From contig JAZBQD010000018.1 of NCBI GenBank assembly GCA_036583965.1, forward strand, positions 68,301,785 to 68,365,784: a stretch of DNA of 64,000 bases, in the 5' to 3' direction. The notes under the pieces were generated by a model. That model was not told the DNA's origin and did not search any database. It was given only the letters and a program-made list of their open reading frames with translations. The position numbers were made by a program, and so were the translations under genes. Origin of the DNA: Prunella strophiata (lineage: Eukaryota; Chordata; Aves; Passeriformes; Prunellidae). Of the stretch, positions 44,201 to 57,348 are shown one piece after another (position 1 is the stretch's first letter; every line of letters begins with the position of its first letter).

Positions 44201-47200
44201 AAGCCCAGGTCAGATCCCAGCAGAACAACTCAGTCCTGTGCCACAGCTTCCCTGGAGCAGGTTGGCCCAGCTCAGGTGGAATTTGCTTAAAAATTCACCT
44301 GCTGTGCTGTGCTGCCACCCTGCAAGGGACTGGAAGTTCCAGTGTCACTTAATGTCACTGTCCAGCCAGTGTGTCACAAATCCCCCAAAGCACTGGAGTC
44401 ATCTCAACTCTTTTTTCAGGGCTTCAAGAAGATGAAGTTCTCAGAACTTTAGGAAAATATTCAAAAAATAAATTTGTACATCTCTCATGGAAGGGAAGCT
44501 GTGGAATTTTTTGTCCTCTGGAGGTTTGGTCAAGCTGCTTTACAAAATCTCAGATTTTTCTACATATCCTGATGCTGTAGTGCTGACATTCTCCCCCTTC
44601 CAATTTCTGAAATTCAAGACTTCTACTGATGGAAAGGAACTGAGAGTTCAGAAGGAAAAGGATTTGTGGGGAATAACCCCAGGGCTAAATAGACATTCAC
44701 ATAAAGATCTCATGGATACAATCTGTATGTGTAATGTATGGATTATTTTTAAAATTTGCTTTATCCTGCCTTCATGCACTCGACAGAGGAAAGCAAAAAT
44801 TGTCTTTTCCTTTTTAAAATATTATCAGCAACACACCCCACTTACACAACCTGCTCTTGGAGCAAATTAAAATAAATCTCCACAAAGCAGAGAAAAAAAC
44901 TTAAAAAAAAAATTCACAGTGAGAGGTGGGGGCTGCAATTTTTCATCTGAGAAAATTTTTCATCTCATCTGCAGAACATCCTCTGTCCTTTCCACCACAC
45001 AACCAGAGCATGAAGTTCTCAGCCAGCACTGATGGCCTGAGTACAAGAAGCAGCTCTGAAGTCAAAGTTTTCCTCCCTCACTAATGAAAAGCATTCAAAA
45101 AAACCATTTCACTTGAGCAGTACCTGTTTTTCTGGGTCACTCCTGCTAACATATGCACAGCTCAGGAATCTTTAATTGGGAAGCACATGCAAATACATAA
45201 AATTAGAATGAAATCATACAATTTCACACAACACTTGCAAAATCAGTTGCTGCTGCTGCTGCTGCCTTTCACTTTGTGCCCTGCTGGTTCCAGCTGGCAG
45301 CTCACAGGGAACAGGGGAAGTTGTGAATCTCCATCCTCTGAGACACTCAGAGCTGGGCTGGGCAAAGTCCTGAGCTCCAAATCCTGGCATGGCTGGAGCA
45401 GGACAGAGCCTGTGGTCCCTGCAGGTCCCTGGGCACAGAACTCCCCCAGAATCAATGCCAAAAGCAAAGCTGGCTCAGTATTTCCAGAAATAAATACAAT
45501 TATTCCCACCTGTCGTTCCTCCTCCAGACGAATCCTCTCCTCCTCTTTCCTCCTCTCCTCCTCTCTTTTTGACTCGAGCTTTCTCCTTTCTTCTCTCTCT
45601 GCTTCTTCAGCCTGAAATAAACATGATGCAAGCCAAGCCTTAACTCTTTTTGAATCTACATTTTAAAATTTCATATTATCATACCATGAGGGGGTTTCTT
45701 ACCACCTTTTAGATGCCTGCTCAGAAAGAAACATCAAAAAAAGAATAATAATAATAAATAAAAAGCCACTCTCATTTCACTTCCCCTCCCCTTCAGCACC
45801 CTCAAAATTGTGGTAAATTTAGAAATTATCCTCCTCACTTGTCTTATCTGTATCTCATTAATTTTTGAATGTGCTTATGAGCTTATAACAACAGTGATGT
45901 TAAAGCAATGCTGTGTCATGGAACTCCTCACTTGAAGTTTAGTTAGAATGGACCTTAAAGAAGGAAAAAAAAAAAAGGATTTGGAACACAAATTGTAAAA
46001 AGAAATGCATTCAGATGTGTCATTAATCTGGGCAGAATCTCTTACAGAAAAACCTTAATGCTCTCTTAAATAACTTTATTTTTGTTGTTAAGACAAAGAG
46101 GTTGTTGCAAAATGAGGGGAAAAAAAAAAAAAAAAAGGTGTTGTCTTGGTATGTTTAGATTTTTTAAAGATTTTTATTTCAGGCTCTTCAGGATACTTAA
46201 ATTTGAAAATATATTTAACAGGACAAGCAGAAAATATTCCAGTGGATGATTTGGCTTTGAGTGTTTCACAGAAAAAGCCTCATCCAAGGAATTTATCTGT
46301 CTACATGGGAAAATAAAAATCAGCGTGTTTTAAAATGAAACAGAAGATTCCTTGCTCCACCAACTGATGCTTATCCAACTTCATGCAACTTTGCTCACAT
46401 TTTCCACAAAAAAAAAAAAAAAAAATTAGAAAAAAAAAAAAAAAAAGGAAAATTAAATTTAATGAGTATGGAAAGTAACAAAATGATGAAAGCACTGAGT
46501 GAAGAAAAGGTTCATAATGGAAGTATATATATAACCAGTAATTAAGTTTATTACCAACTGCTCCATCTACTATGCTGGATTTAAACCTCAGGTGACACTA
46601 AAATTCCCAACTTGGGACTTTCACAAGCTTTAAAAATGTTCATATAGAACAATACAGAGTCTGCAAAAATAAAATAAAAATAGAACAATTGCCAAGGAAA
46701 AAGCACAAACTGCTGCCTTCAGAAGGCTGAAATGCCTCTTGCTTCCCTGGAATTAACACCAAAAAGCTTTTCACCTCCCCCAGTCTGTAAAAACAATAAA
46801 TACAGCTAAACACAGATAAAACCAAACTATGTTTTCTGCACTCTGAGAGCACCTGAACCACTCCTCACAACTGCCCAGGGTGTTACAACACCACCATGGG
46901 GACTGGAATGTATTTTTAAGGGGACACAGTGCTGACATTAAGCTAGAAGGCAGTGAAAACACCAAAGAAAAAGCATTCAAGAGTTTAACTCCTCTCCTCC
47001 CCACGAGTCTGAATGGAAAGAAAATGAGACACAGTTTTCCATGGCCCTCTCAGGCCAGCAAAAGCTGAATTGACATTTTTAAGATAAAACAACCATTTAG
47101 TGATGACACTGCCTCTGCCTTTCTGTGTCATTCCCAGCTCTCTGCTGAGCTGTTCAGGCTCAGCTCAATACGTGGCAGGAAATACTCACCTCTCTCTGTG

Positions 47201-50200
47201 CTTTCCTGGCTTGTTTCTCTTCTAATTTCCTCTGCTTCTTTGCTCCAATTTTCCCAGACACCTGAAATTCTGGCACCTCCTCAGCATCCTCTTCCTCTGC
47301 AACATTGCACAAATGACAAATTTTAAATCATCTGTCAAAAGTCCCTTGGAGAAACTTCAGTGCTGCCTAGGAAAGCAGCAGCAGATGAAAAGGAGGCACA
47401 CACACACTTCAGACAAGACCTTTTAGATGGAAAAAGGGGAAAAAAAAAAATCACACCAGACTGCCAAAGCCACAGAGCAGAAGTAACAAGGCAAACACAC
47501 ACTCAAGTGAAGGCAGAAATAAAAATTTCCTTGATCCTTTGAAGGGAGGCTTTTCATAAATATTTCTTGCTTTCCACAATTAAAAGAGAGGCTTTCTCTG
47601 ATACATAAGTTGTGCTAATGGCTGTCATTATTTATCTGCTCAATATTGGCATGCAGAGACTTTCTTCCCAGTTACTCTCAGGCTTTGCACAACAGACATC
47701 CACTGAAAAAGTGGGATTCAGAGGCACCCCACTCATGCACTGATTCTGACAGAAATAACCTTTCAGGAATGAGGGGAAAAAAAATCCTTGAAATGCAAAT
47801 CTTGGGTCTGCCTGCAAGAAAATGACATGTAAATATTTGCCTGTTGTATGACAAATGGTTGTTTACAGAGGTGATTTCTGCAACGGTGAAATATGAAAGA
47901 GTTTTATGCTCAAAGGGTGTGCAAATGAGGATTTCTGCTCACTCAAGGGCTGAGGAAGAAGAGCTTTTAAATGCAGCCACTTCCTCCCTGCCCAAAGCTC
48001 AGGAACATTTGGCCACTTTTATCTGCTGGTCTAAATCAGTCCTGGGGACTGACCTCAACTCTCCCAGAGAAACCCTCAGCTCACTGCACAAACCCCACAC
48101 AACATATTCAGTCATGGCAGGCTCAAAATGAGAACTCTCACACATGGATCCCCTTTCTGGGTAAAATAATTGGTGCTTTGAGCATCCCCAGTGCTGCTCT
48201 GCTCGATGCTGAACTTCAGATCCAAACTGGAAGAGATTTGTGCCAGGGTGTTTTCTGGAGGGAGCTCTCTCCAAAGCACCTGGTCCCCTTTTTTTGGGAA
48301 CCCAAAAAGCTGCTATGAAAGGAGCATTTGGATGAATGACACTCCCACTTCTTTTTTATGAAGAATTAGGCTGGAAACACTCTTGTTTTACTAATTCCAA
48401 GACACAGAATGGGACTATGGTTAAACCACCAAGGCATCATGAGAAATGAATGTATCTGAGAGCTGTGTAGGTGGCTCTCAAATAACAGCAGTTTTCAGGA
48501 GATGGAATTAATATGAGCCTGGCTGCTGAGCTGGGCTTCAGAGAATTACTGAGATGATCAAAAGGGTTCCCCCTTCCTGCACCAGGGATACTCAGACCTG
48601 ACACAGATGCTTCTATAATTTTAATGATGCTTAAAATAACTTTATTTGTATTTTAAATACAGCATTGAGACGAGTTCCAAACACAATGGGTGAGCACACC
48701 CATCACTAGCAGTTATTACTCCAAAATTACCAGCTCAGTTCTGGTATTATTGTTTAGAAAATTATTTCTTGCAAACACCACAAGTACAAAACACCATCTA
48801 TGCCACTGCTCCACCTGAGGGCTTCTCAGATTTCATCTGTATTAAGATTACCTGAGCTAGGAATCTAAGGAAGGCTTGTTTTAAAGCCTTTTTTTTTTTC
48901 CCAGTCCTGGATCAAACACTCCTTTGTTGTTCAGGAGCATTTCTTTCCTGCTGTTTGAAGCATCTGATGTGACCCCTTAAGCAGCACTTCCTCCAAGCTT
49001 CCTCCAGAGTGTGGAGTTCCATCCATCAAAAGCCAGAGATGGGGGATGCAGACACAGCACATGACTCAGCAGAGCTGCAAAGGTCACCAGGGCACTAAAA
49101 CCTAGCTGTAATTAAAATTTACTAAATAAACCTGAACGTGCTGACAGCAACATAAACACACAGCCAAAGCATTTGCTGAATCCATTTGTTGTTGCAGCAG
49201 AACCAAAAGCAGGCAGGGTGCTGCACACAGCCTGCAATTCTTTATTTCATGCTAATAAAGCAGTGATTGTTCCAACAATCACTTTTCACACACTTGTGGC
49301 TGTGACAGCACTGGGAGACTCTGTGGGGAGTGAGTCCATAGGAAAGGGCCTCCATCTGTCCCTGAGCTTGGCTGGGATGCAGGAGGTTCAGTTCATGAAA
49401 GCAGTTTAGAATCCCCCCAGTTCTGTGCTTGGGCAGCTTGGGTCTGTGCTCAGCTGGGAAACCTCACACTCTGACAGCACTAAAAGTGAAAGAAAGCAGG
49501 TTTAGATGGGATACTGGGAATGGTTTTTTTTCCCTGTTAGTGTGGAATGGATTTCCCAGAGAAGCTGTGGCTGCCCCTGGATCCCTGCAAGTGTCCAAGG
49601 CCAGGCTGGATGGGGCTTGGAGCAATCTGGGATAGTGGAAGGTGTCCCTGCACGGGGCAGGGGGTGGAACTGGATGAGTTTTAACATTAATTCCAACCCA
49701 AACCATTCTGTGATTTCAACAGTCCCAGGAGTTCCTATCCAGGGTCAGAAAGCACAACCAGGGTGACACATTCTGCTTTAAACAAACGTGGGGTTCTCTG
49801 CTGCCCAGCTGAGAGGTGGCTTCAGGGAATCTTTGCTTTTCATTGATATTTTGAACATATTAAAAGGCAGCACAACAGGGAAGTTATCAGTCACACAGGT
49901 GTCTGAATTGCTGGAAATTTACACACTTCTTTTTAAAAATGCTTCCCCGTACCTTTAGAAAATGTGCTGGAGTGCTGATGTTCTCTATGAGGACAGAAAT
50001 TTAGCAGAATTCTGCAGTGTGTACAGAATAGTCAAAACCTTCCAAAATAAACAACCAGCATTGTGTATTTTACTTATCCCAGAATCACAGAATGGTTTGG
50101 ATTGGAAAGGACCTTGAAGATCATCTTGTTCCAAAATCCCACTGCCACTCCCACCTTCCACTAGACCAGGTTTCTCCAAGCCCCATCCAACCTGGTCTAG

Positions 50201-53200
50201 CTGTCCTTGTCTTGCTTCCTTTTAAATTCTGGGTGAAGCAAATGGATTCCCATCCATGAAAAAGAATGAGAGCTGCACAGGTGGCTACTCACAGAAAGTC
50301 CTTTGGGCACAGCCAGCTGCCTTAGTTACTATTTATGCAGCACCTAACAAAAGGAGTAAGAGAAAGGAGGGGGAGAAATATGCCAGGCAAAAGCAGAAGA
50401 TGTTATTAACAGCATGTAATTAATACCCAACAGATGTGTGACACCAGCCACTGGATAAGGTGTGGCCATATTTCAGTAACAAAATCCTCTGGTGGGATTA
50501 ATTATAGTCTAATAACTAGCCTTAATTTCTATGTTTTTTAATTTTTAATTTAGAAACTGAACAAGAAACTGCTTCATTAATCAGAAGCCACAAAAGCAGG
50601 CAACACTTAGGGCAGAAAAGTGCAGCAGACACAGAGGCCAGACCTTTAGAGCAGAATGTGAAGTTTATTCTCAGCTAGAACCATCTGGCAGAAGTGAGAA
50701 ACCACAGAGCTCCCCCCTGCACAGCCTGTCTGTGCCTGAACGGGACCAGACACTCACTGGGGGCACTCTGACAACACCAAACTCACTGGATGAGTAGCAG
50801 CAAGGCAAAACTGACTTTTGATTCACTAGTTGGGATATTAGTCAAAGTTTAACTGTACTAGAAAGGTTTTCCTACTGATTAAGCATTAAAATAATTTCAA
50901 GTACTACGCCAATTAACGCAGCTCCATTTCACAAGAACAGCGTGGGACCGCATCACTGCTTCTAAATTTACACATTTTCCAGATCTTTCAGTGCTCAGAA
51001 AAAGTGCTTATTTTAAGAGATTTCGGCACAAACACATTCTTCTTGAACTTATGCACAATATCCATCACTCAGTGGGGGTGAAGCATTATTTTAATATTAT
51101 TTTCCTCAAAAAAGTAGCAGAAAACACTCATAGAAGATTTTTTTAGCTGCGTGATTTGAATGCTGAGCTTAGATGCCACACAAAGCAATAAAGAGCATTT
51201 TAATATGCCCAATTATTATAATTTTAAAAACTTTTAAAACCTTGTTTTTTGCTTTCTTTCCCAATAGTGATTAATATTTACAAAGAAAAATGTGAGATTC
51301 TCGTCTCCAAACCATGCCATGCAAAAGAAGAGAGGAACTTATAATTTAATTTATGTTGCACTCACAACTTTTCTTTATCATGTTTTATTTTACAAGCTCG
51401 AGCACTCAAACTGTCAAAAGCTGTTGGATTTATCATTACTGATGCTGTGGAAGTAAAATAATCTAACCAAATGTTCACTGTACTGGAGATTCCAACACTT
51501 GTCCTCAGCTGGACAATGCTAAAAGCTCAGAGAAAATCCATGCAGATGCTGGGATATTTAACCTTTGGGAGTTTTATGTTGCTGCCAGAAATAGAGAGCT
51601 CACAGACTGGGGTAAATAATAAAAGCAACCTGACAAAAGCAGATTATTTCTTTGAGGGAGTCCTTACTTTCTGTTTGCTAAAAACCCAAACCAAAACAAC
51701 CATCCACACAAAGCCCCATTTTTTGGCAACACATTTTGCAGCAAGTCAGAGAGGTCATTTTGAAGATGTGAAAATCAGTGTCTTTCAAATTCAAACCCTT
51801 GAAAAATACTCCCTGGAAATGGACTGGGCTGCTGAGGCTCTTCTGGCATGTCCTTCCCTTTTCCTTTTTTTTTCAGCCCTACCCCCAGCAGACCCAGAGC
51901 ATTGCCCAGTGGTCCCTGTTTTGTGGCACTTTGGAAACTCTGGCATTTCTTACCCAAGTCTGGTTCTTGCTCACCACACCAAGATTTAGGACAGTTACAA
52001 TCACCAGTTTCTTTCTCCCTCACATCAACAGCAGCAAAGTTTTGGCCCAAGAGACAGAAAACCCTCACCCTCACTATCAGCACAGCTAATTTTTAGCACA
52101 GCTGGATCAAGACAACCCAACTGTACCTGTCATTATTTCATTCTCACAGGTTTCTTGTCACTTGAGAGGAAATTATGTTTTTGATGTAAATATCAGATGG
52201 ATGGGGTCACTTTCTGCCCCAAAATGCAGTCTCAAGAGAAGCACCTTATCCACTTCTGAGCTCTTTGCAATGCTCAAGGACAAGGAGCAGGTTTGGAGGG
52301 TCAAGCTCAACTTGAGAGCTGGACAAGTGTTTTCTTCTGCACATGATCAGCAACCAAGTAAAAACTCAGAACAGAACACCCTTATGTCCACCCAGAGGTG
52401 AGCAGAATCCAAGTGGATGCACTCAGAGCATCAGTCAGGCAAAAACAAGAGCCAAGCACACCCTCCTTGGATAGCAAATAAAAGGAATTTCAAATTGGAA
52501 ATGGGTAATGCTATTTATTTACACTACCACATGCCCCAAACAACCCACACTGCAACTCCAATTTATCCCCTTCTCCCACTGCTTAGCTTGGCCTCTCTTG
52601 CCCTAAATGATGAATGCCTGAAACCCTCACCCAATTTATGCCTTGCAGCATTTTCATCTTGGCTGCAGCTAGTCCACAAAGCCACCTCTGTCTGGATTCA
52701 ATTTAAATTAAGACACACAGAGTTAATTAAGTCTGCTAGCTGGGATCTCCACCTAACCACATGAATGCACAACTCTCCTTCCAGACTCCTTTTCCACAGG
52801 GAAAGGAGCAGGCACCCTGCTCCAATGTGCAGAGCACAGAGGCTTTTAACAAAATTCCCAGATTGCAGAGGGCTGCAGGAAAGGCAGGAGTGTTGTGGCT
52901 GGGATTAAATTGGGCAATTTGAGGCAATCAAACCCATTTTTCTAAAGCCAGCCTGAAAGTCACAGCTCATGGGTCCCAGTCATTTTGAGAATCACTTTGT
53001 CACCAAGGAGAACCATCTCCCAGCAATCACCAGAGGGTGTCTGCAGGTGCTGATGTTCTCCTGACAGGAGCACTCCCTGAGAAACACTGCTCAGTGAACT
53101 GAGGCAGGGTGGGCACCTGGCTGGGTCTGTCCCATGGCACAGCCCACATGGATCCTGGGAATCAGGAAAGTCAAGATATTTGGTGCTGCACTATTGTCTG

Positions 53201-56200
53201 TGACAATCTGTAACAGATTCAGTTAGCTACCCCAGCAAGCTGAAGAATTACAACCTGGTTTTGGCCTGAGCCACCCCTCCAAGACACAGAAAACCCCCAA
53301 CCTCATTATTTTTAGCACAGCTGGATCAAGACAACCCAACTGTACCTGCCATTATTTCATCCTCAGGAGTTTCTTGTCACTTGAGAGGAAATTACATTTT
53401 TGATGGATGGGTCACTTTGTGCTCCAAAATGCAGTGGGTGTAGATTTGAATATCGAAAATAATTATTTACTATCTCTGTCTGTATAAAATGATTCCTTAT
53501 CCAGACCTACAAGTAAAATTTAACTACAGAAGGGACAATGAAGTTTTCAAGGTTTTGATCTTAGTGCCCAGGGTTTGGAGTTGTTTTTCCTCCCCCACTG
53601 CTCTGTGAGAGATTTGAGTCCTGGCACAAACACTGCAGCTCAGCACAGGCAGCAGAAACCATGGGCTACAACTTTACCCTCAAAGCTTCTCTCTCATTCT
53701 GGAATTGAAATCTGATTGTTAGATGGAAAACAGAAAAACCCTCGTGCTAACCACAACTCCAAAGTGTGCAAGTGCAGCTTTGGGGACATTTCCCAGAGTC
53801 AGCAGAACTGGCTCCCACCAGGAAGAACTCTTAGGTGGCAACAGCACCTCCAACCTGACTGCACTTTGTGGCTGTCACAGGGGATGCTCAGGGCTCAGAT
53901 TCTTGCAGTGATGTGTTGGTGAAGAAATCTTCTTAGCAGAAGTCAGAGTGACACAGAGAAGGATCAGGCAGCTTTGCCCAAAGTTCAGCACAGGCCCAGA
54001 GTGGAAATTCCACACATGGAACAGAAATTTACCAGTAAAACATTGCAACAAATTCAAACAAACAAAATAAAATCCTGCTTTGGTAGCAGATGTTCAGAAG
54101 CTTTCAAAGCCAAGAGTGGAGAAACCAGACTGGCTTGGGTTTGGTGTTCCTGTCCAAATTGCCAAATAATTTTGCTCTTCAGCTCTGGTGCTGCACTGGG
54201 CTCTCTTTCCAAGGAGTCAATGAATTCTTTAGCACAAAACCCTGCTGTGGAGAGAACTTGCTATTCCAGCTGGTTCAAATGCAAGCAGCAATCAGGGAAA
54301 ACTGCTCTATACTGCAGTGACACAGAGAAAATGCAAAAAAAAAAAAAAAAAAAGGGATAAATCCCAGAGAGATTCCAGGCTTGTGCCACATGTCCACAAA
54401 GAGGGGTTTAAAACATTCAACACATCCTTTTTTAAGGGGAAAACCCAAACCTCACACTAAGACAGGCAGCTCAGGGCCAGGCTGAAGGATTTGCAGCACA
54501 GAGGGTGGCTAATCCCAATTAATAATGGCCACTGGTCACTGAGCACCTCAGTGCTGGGGAATCAGGGACAGCTGCTCCTCTGCCCAAGTCTGTGCTCACT
54601 CTCCAAAGGCTTTGCTGTTCCTGCTGTGCACCTGTGCTCTGCCACTTGGAAAATCCATCCCAAAATATGAATAAAACCACCCACAGAAGCAAAAAGCAAG
54701 AAGCTGCTTTAATTTGGGTAAGAAATTAGGGAAAACAAATAAAAGAAGGCATGTCATTTCAAAGGGAACTTCATGCAAAAGCAGCAGCACTTGCATCTGA
54801 TGTACAGAAAGCTGCAAAAGAATTATTTATAAAGCCCAATGACACAGATTCTTCTATTGCTAAAGTGACAAAGTAAGATAAGATAAGATGAGCCATTTGC
54901 TTTGACAGCTTCACTGTCGGCCTTCAGCATTCAAACTTTTGATGTCTGGAGTTGAAAACTGAGTATTTTTAGATCCCATTTTCTTTCCAGGATGTTATCA
55001 CACGAGAAGAAATAACCAAAGTTGAAAAGTTCACACCTGTCCAATCTCCATCTGTGAAACTGCTGAACATAATTAGCTGGAAAAGGACATTCACCTGCCA
55101 ACGTGAGGCTTCCCACAAACTGCAGGGCAAGAAAAGCTGAACAAAGTGCAAACAGTCCCTAATGAAGGCATCACAGAGGTGTGTGCTCACTGCTTTCACC
55201 TCCTGCACACCACAAAGACACCCTGATCTCCACTGCAATCTCCAGAACTTGGGCAGAAAGCCTGAACACTTCACCCACGATCTCAAAGTAGAAAGAATCC
55301 AGGGGGGTGAATCATGGTGATCTCATCTCTCCAGCAATAAAGAGGATAATGTGCAATAAAGCTTCACCAGAAAAGGGAATTATACTTACAGGATGTAGAA
55401 AGATGTTGTTTATCACCGTATTTTTGTCTGTGACCACACCACAGAAATGTAGCTGTGAACTGTAAATCCAGCACAGGATTTACACAACACACTGTCAACA
55501 ACCTGCTGGTAAAATGCTGCAGTCTGTGGTGATCTCCAGGTAATTCTCTTGATCCTGACCACCACCTGGAAGGCTCCTTGGAGAGGAAACTCCATGTTTT
55601 GCAGAGATTACATTGGGGAATTAATGCTTCCCACCAATTTAAAAGGAATCAGTAGTGTACTACAGCTTGTTATTCAGTGCAAGGTGTGGATTCTGTTTTC
55701 CCAAATTTACAGAATTCACAGAATCACTGGGCTGGAAGAGACCTTCAAGATGACAGAGTCCAACCCAGCCTCAGCACCTCAACTGAACCCTGGCACCCAG
55801 TGCCACATCCAGGCTTTGTTAAACACACCCAGGGATGGTGACTCCACCACCTCCCCAGGCAGAAAATGCCAGAACTTTATCACTCTTTCTGTGACAAACT
55901 CTTTCCTAATATCCAACCTGTATTTCCCTTGGTGCAGCTTGAGCCTCTGTCCTCTGCTTCTGTCAGTGCTGCCTGGAGAAAGAGACCAACCCCAGCTGAG
56001 CACAGCCACCTTTCAGGGAGTTGGAAAGAGTGATAAGGTCACTTAATTTAATTTAATTTAATTTAATTTAATTTAATTTAATTCCCTGCACGGCTAAGCA
56101 GGAAATACACAAGTTTTTAGGAAAGGCACCACAAATAGCCAGAATTCACCTCAGGAGGAGGCAGAGGTTTAATGTAAGGGGTATATAGAGAAAAGTGAAG

Positions 56201-57314
56201 AAGTAGGGACAGAAGACAGATCATGCTGAAACTGTAAATAACCCACCAGCAAAACTCCACAACTTCCTCCAGGAGGCAGCTGCACCCCTTCCCCAGCTTT
56301 AACCCCTGCTGGTGAAGGTTTGTTTCAACATCTGCAAGCTGAGCTGAAGCCAGAGTTACCTTCCAGCCCCTCCTGTGCCTGCTGGGCTCTCCTCTGGGCC
56401 ATCAGCCTGGTGCCCATGTTCCTGCGGCGCCGGGGCATCCCCTCTGCCCGCTCCTCCCCGTGGGGCCAGGGCCTGGCACCTGCCCCTGCTGCTGCTGCTG
56501 CCACATTCTGCTGGTGCTCCTCGTCAGCTGCAAGAGGGAAAGAAAATGTTCACATTAAATCTGACTGTCCCTTCTGCTGGTGCTCCTCGTCAGCTGCAGA
56601 GAGGGAAAGAAAATGTTCACATTAATTCTGACTGTCCCTTCTGCTGGTGCTCCTCGTCAGCTGCAAGAAGGAAAGAAAACGTTCACATTAAATCTGACTG
56701 TCCCTTCTGCTGGTGCTCCTCGTCAGCTGCAAGAGGGAAAGAAAACGTTCACATTAATTCTGACTGTCCCTTCTGCTGGTGCTCCTCGTCAGCTGCAAGA
56801 AGGAAAGAAGGTGTTCACATTAAATCTAACTTTCCCTTCTGTCTCTGTTTCTGAGTTAGCAGACAGCAAGGACACAAAAGGGTGGTTTTCTTTCCTGAAG
56901 TAATTCTGATTTTTTAATCTGAATTTGTGCTTGTGTAATGTAGATTCGTCTGATTCAAACCTCAGAGAGGAATATGTAAATAATTCCACGTGAAACAAAC
57001 CCTGAAGAGCAAACAAGGATCACAAATTACAGCTGAAATAAACATTTCATTCTACCCCACTGATTTAAACTCCCCAAATCACACGTAGGTACAAACAGGA
57101 CAATAAGGGTCACTGCAGCTCTCACTGCCATCTTCTCTGCACATCCTGCAGTTACTAATTAAGATCTGGCAAATGAAGAATATCCTAACAGGAGCAGCTG
57201 GGAGGATGGAACTGACCAGTGGGTTCATTTCAAAAGTTTTCCATAGAAAACTCTCAGATTTTTTTTTTTTTTTTTGAGGCTTCCTGTTGCTTTTAACTAT
57301 GGCAGTAATGCAAA

Positions 57315-57348
<34 letters not shown>

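Noticed and set aside
56320..56903. Repetitive plus-strand frames with CWCSSSAA / SAGAPRQLQ units
   Set aside because: Antisense of the 66-bp acceptor repeat and DDRGK1 exon 2.
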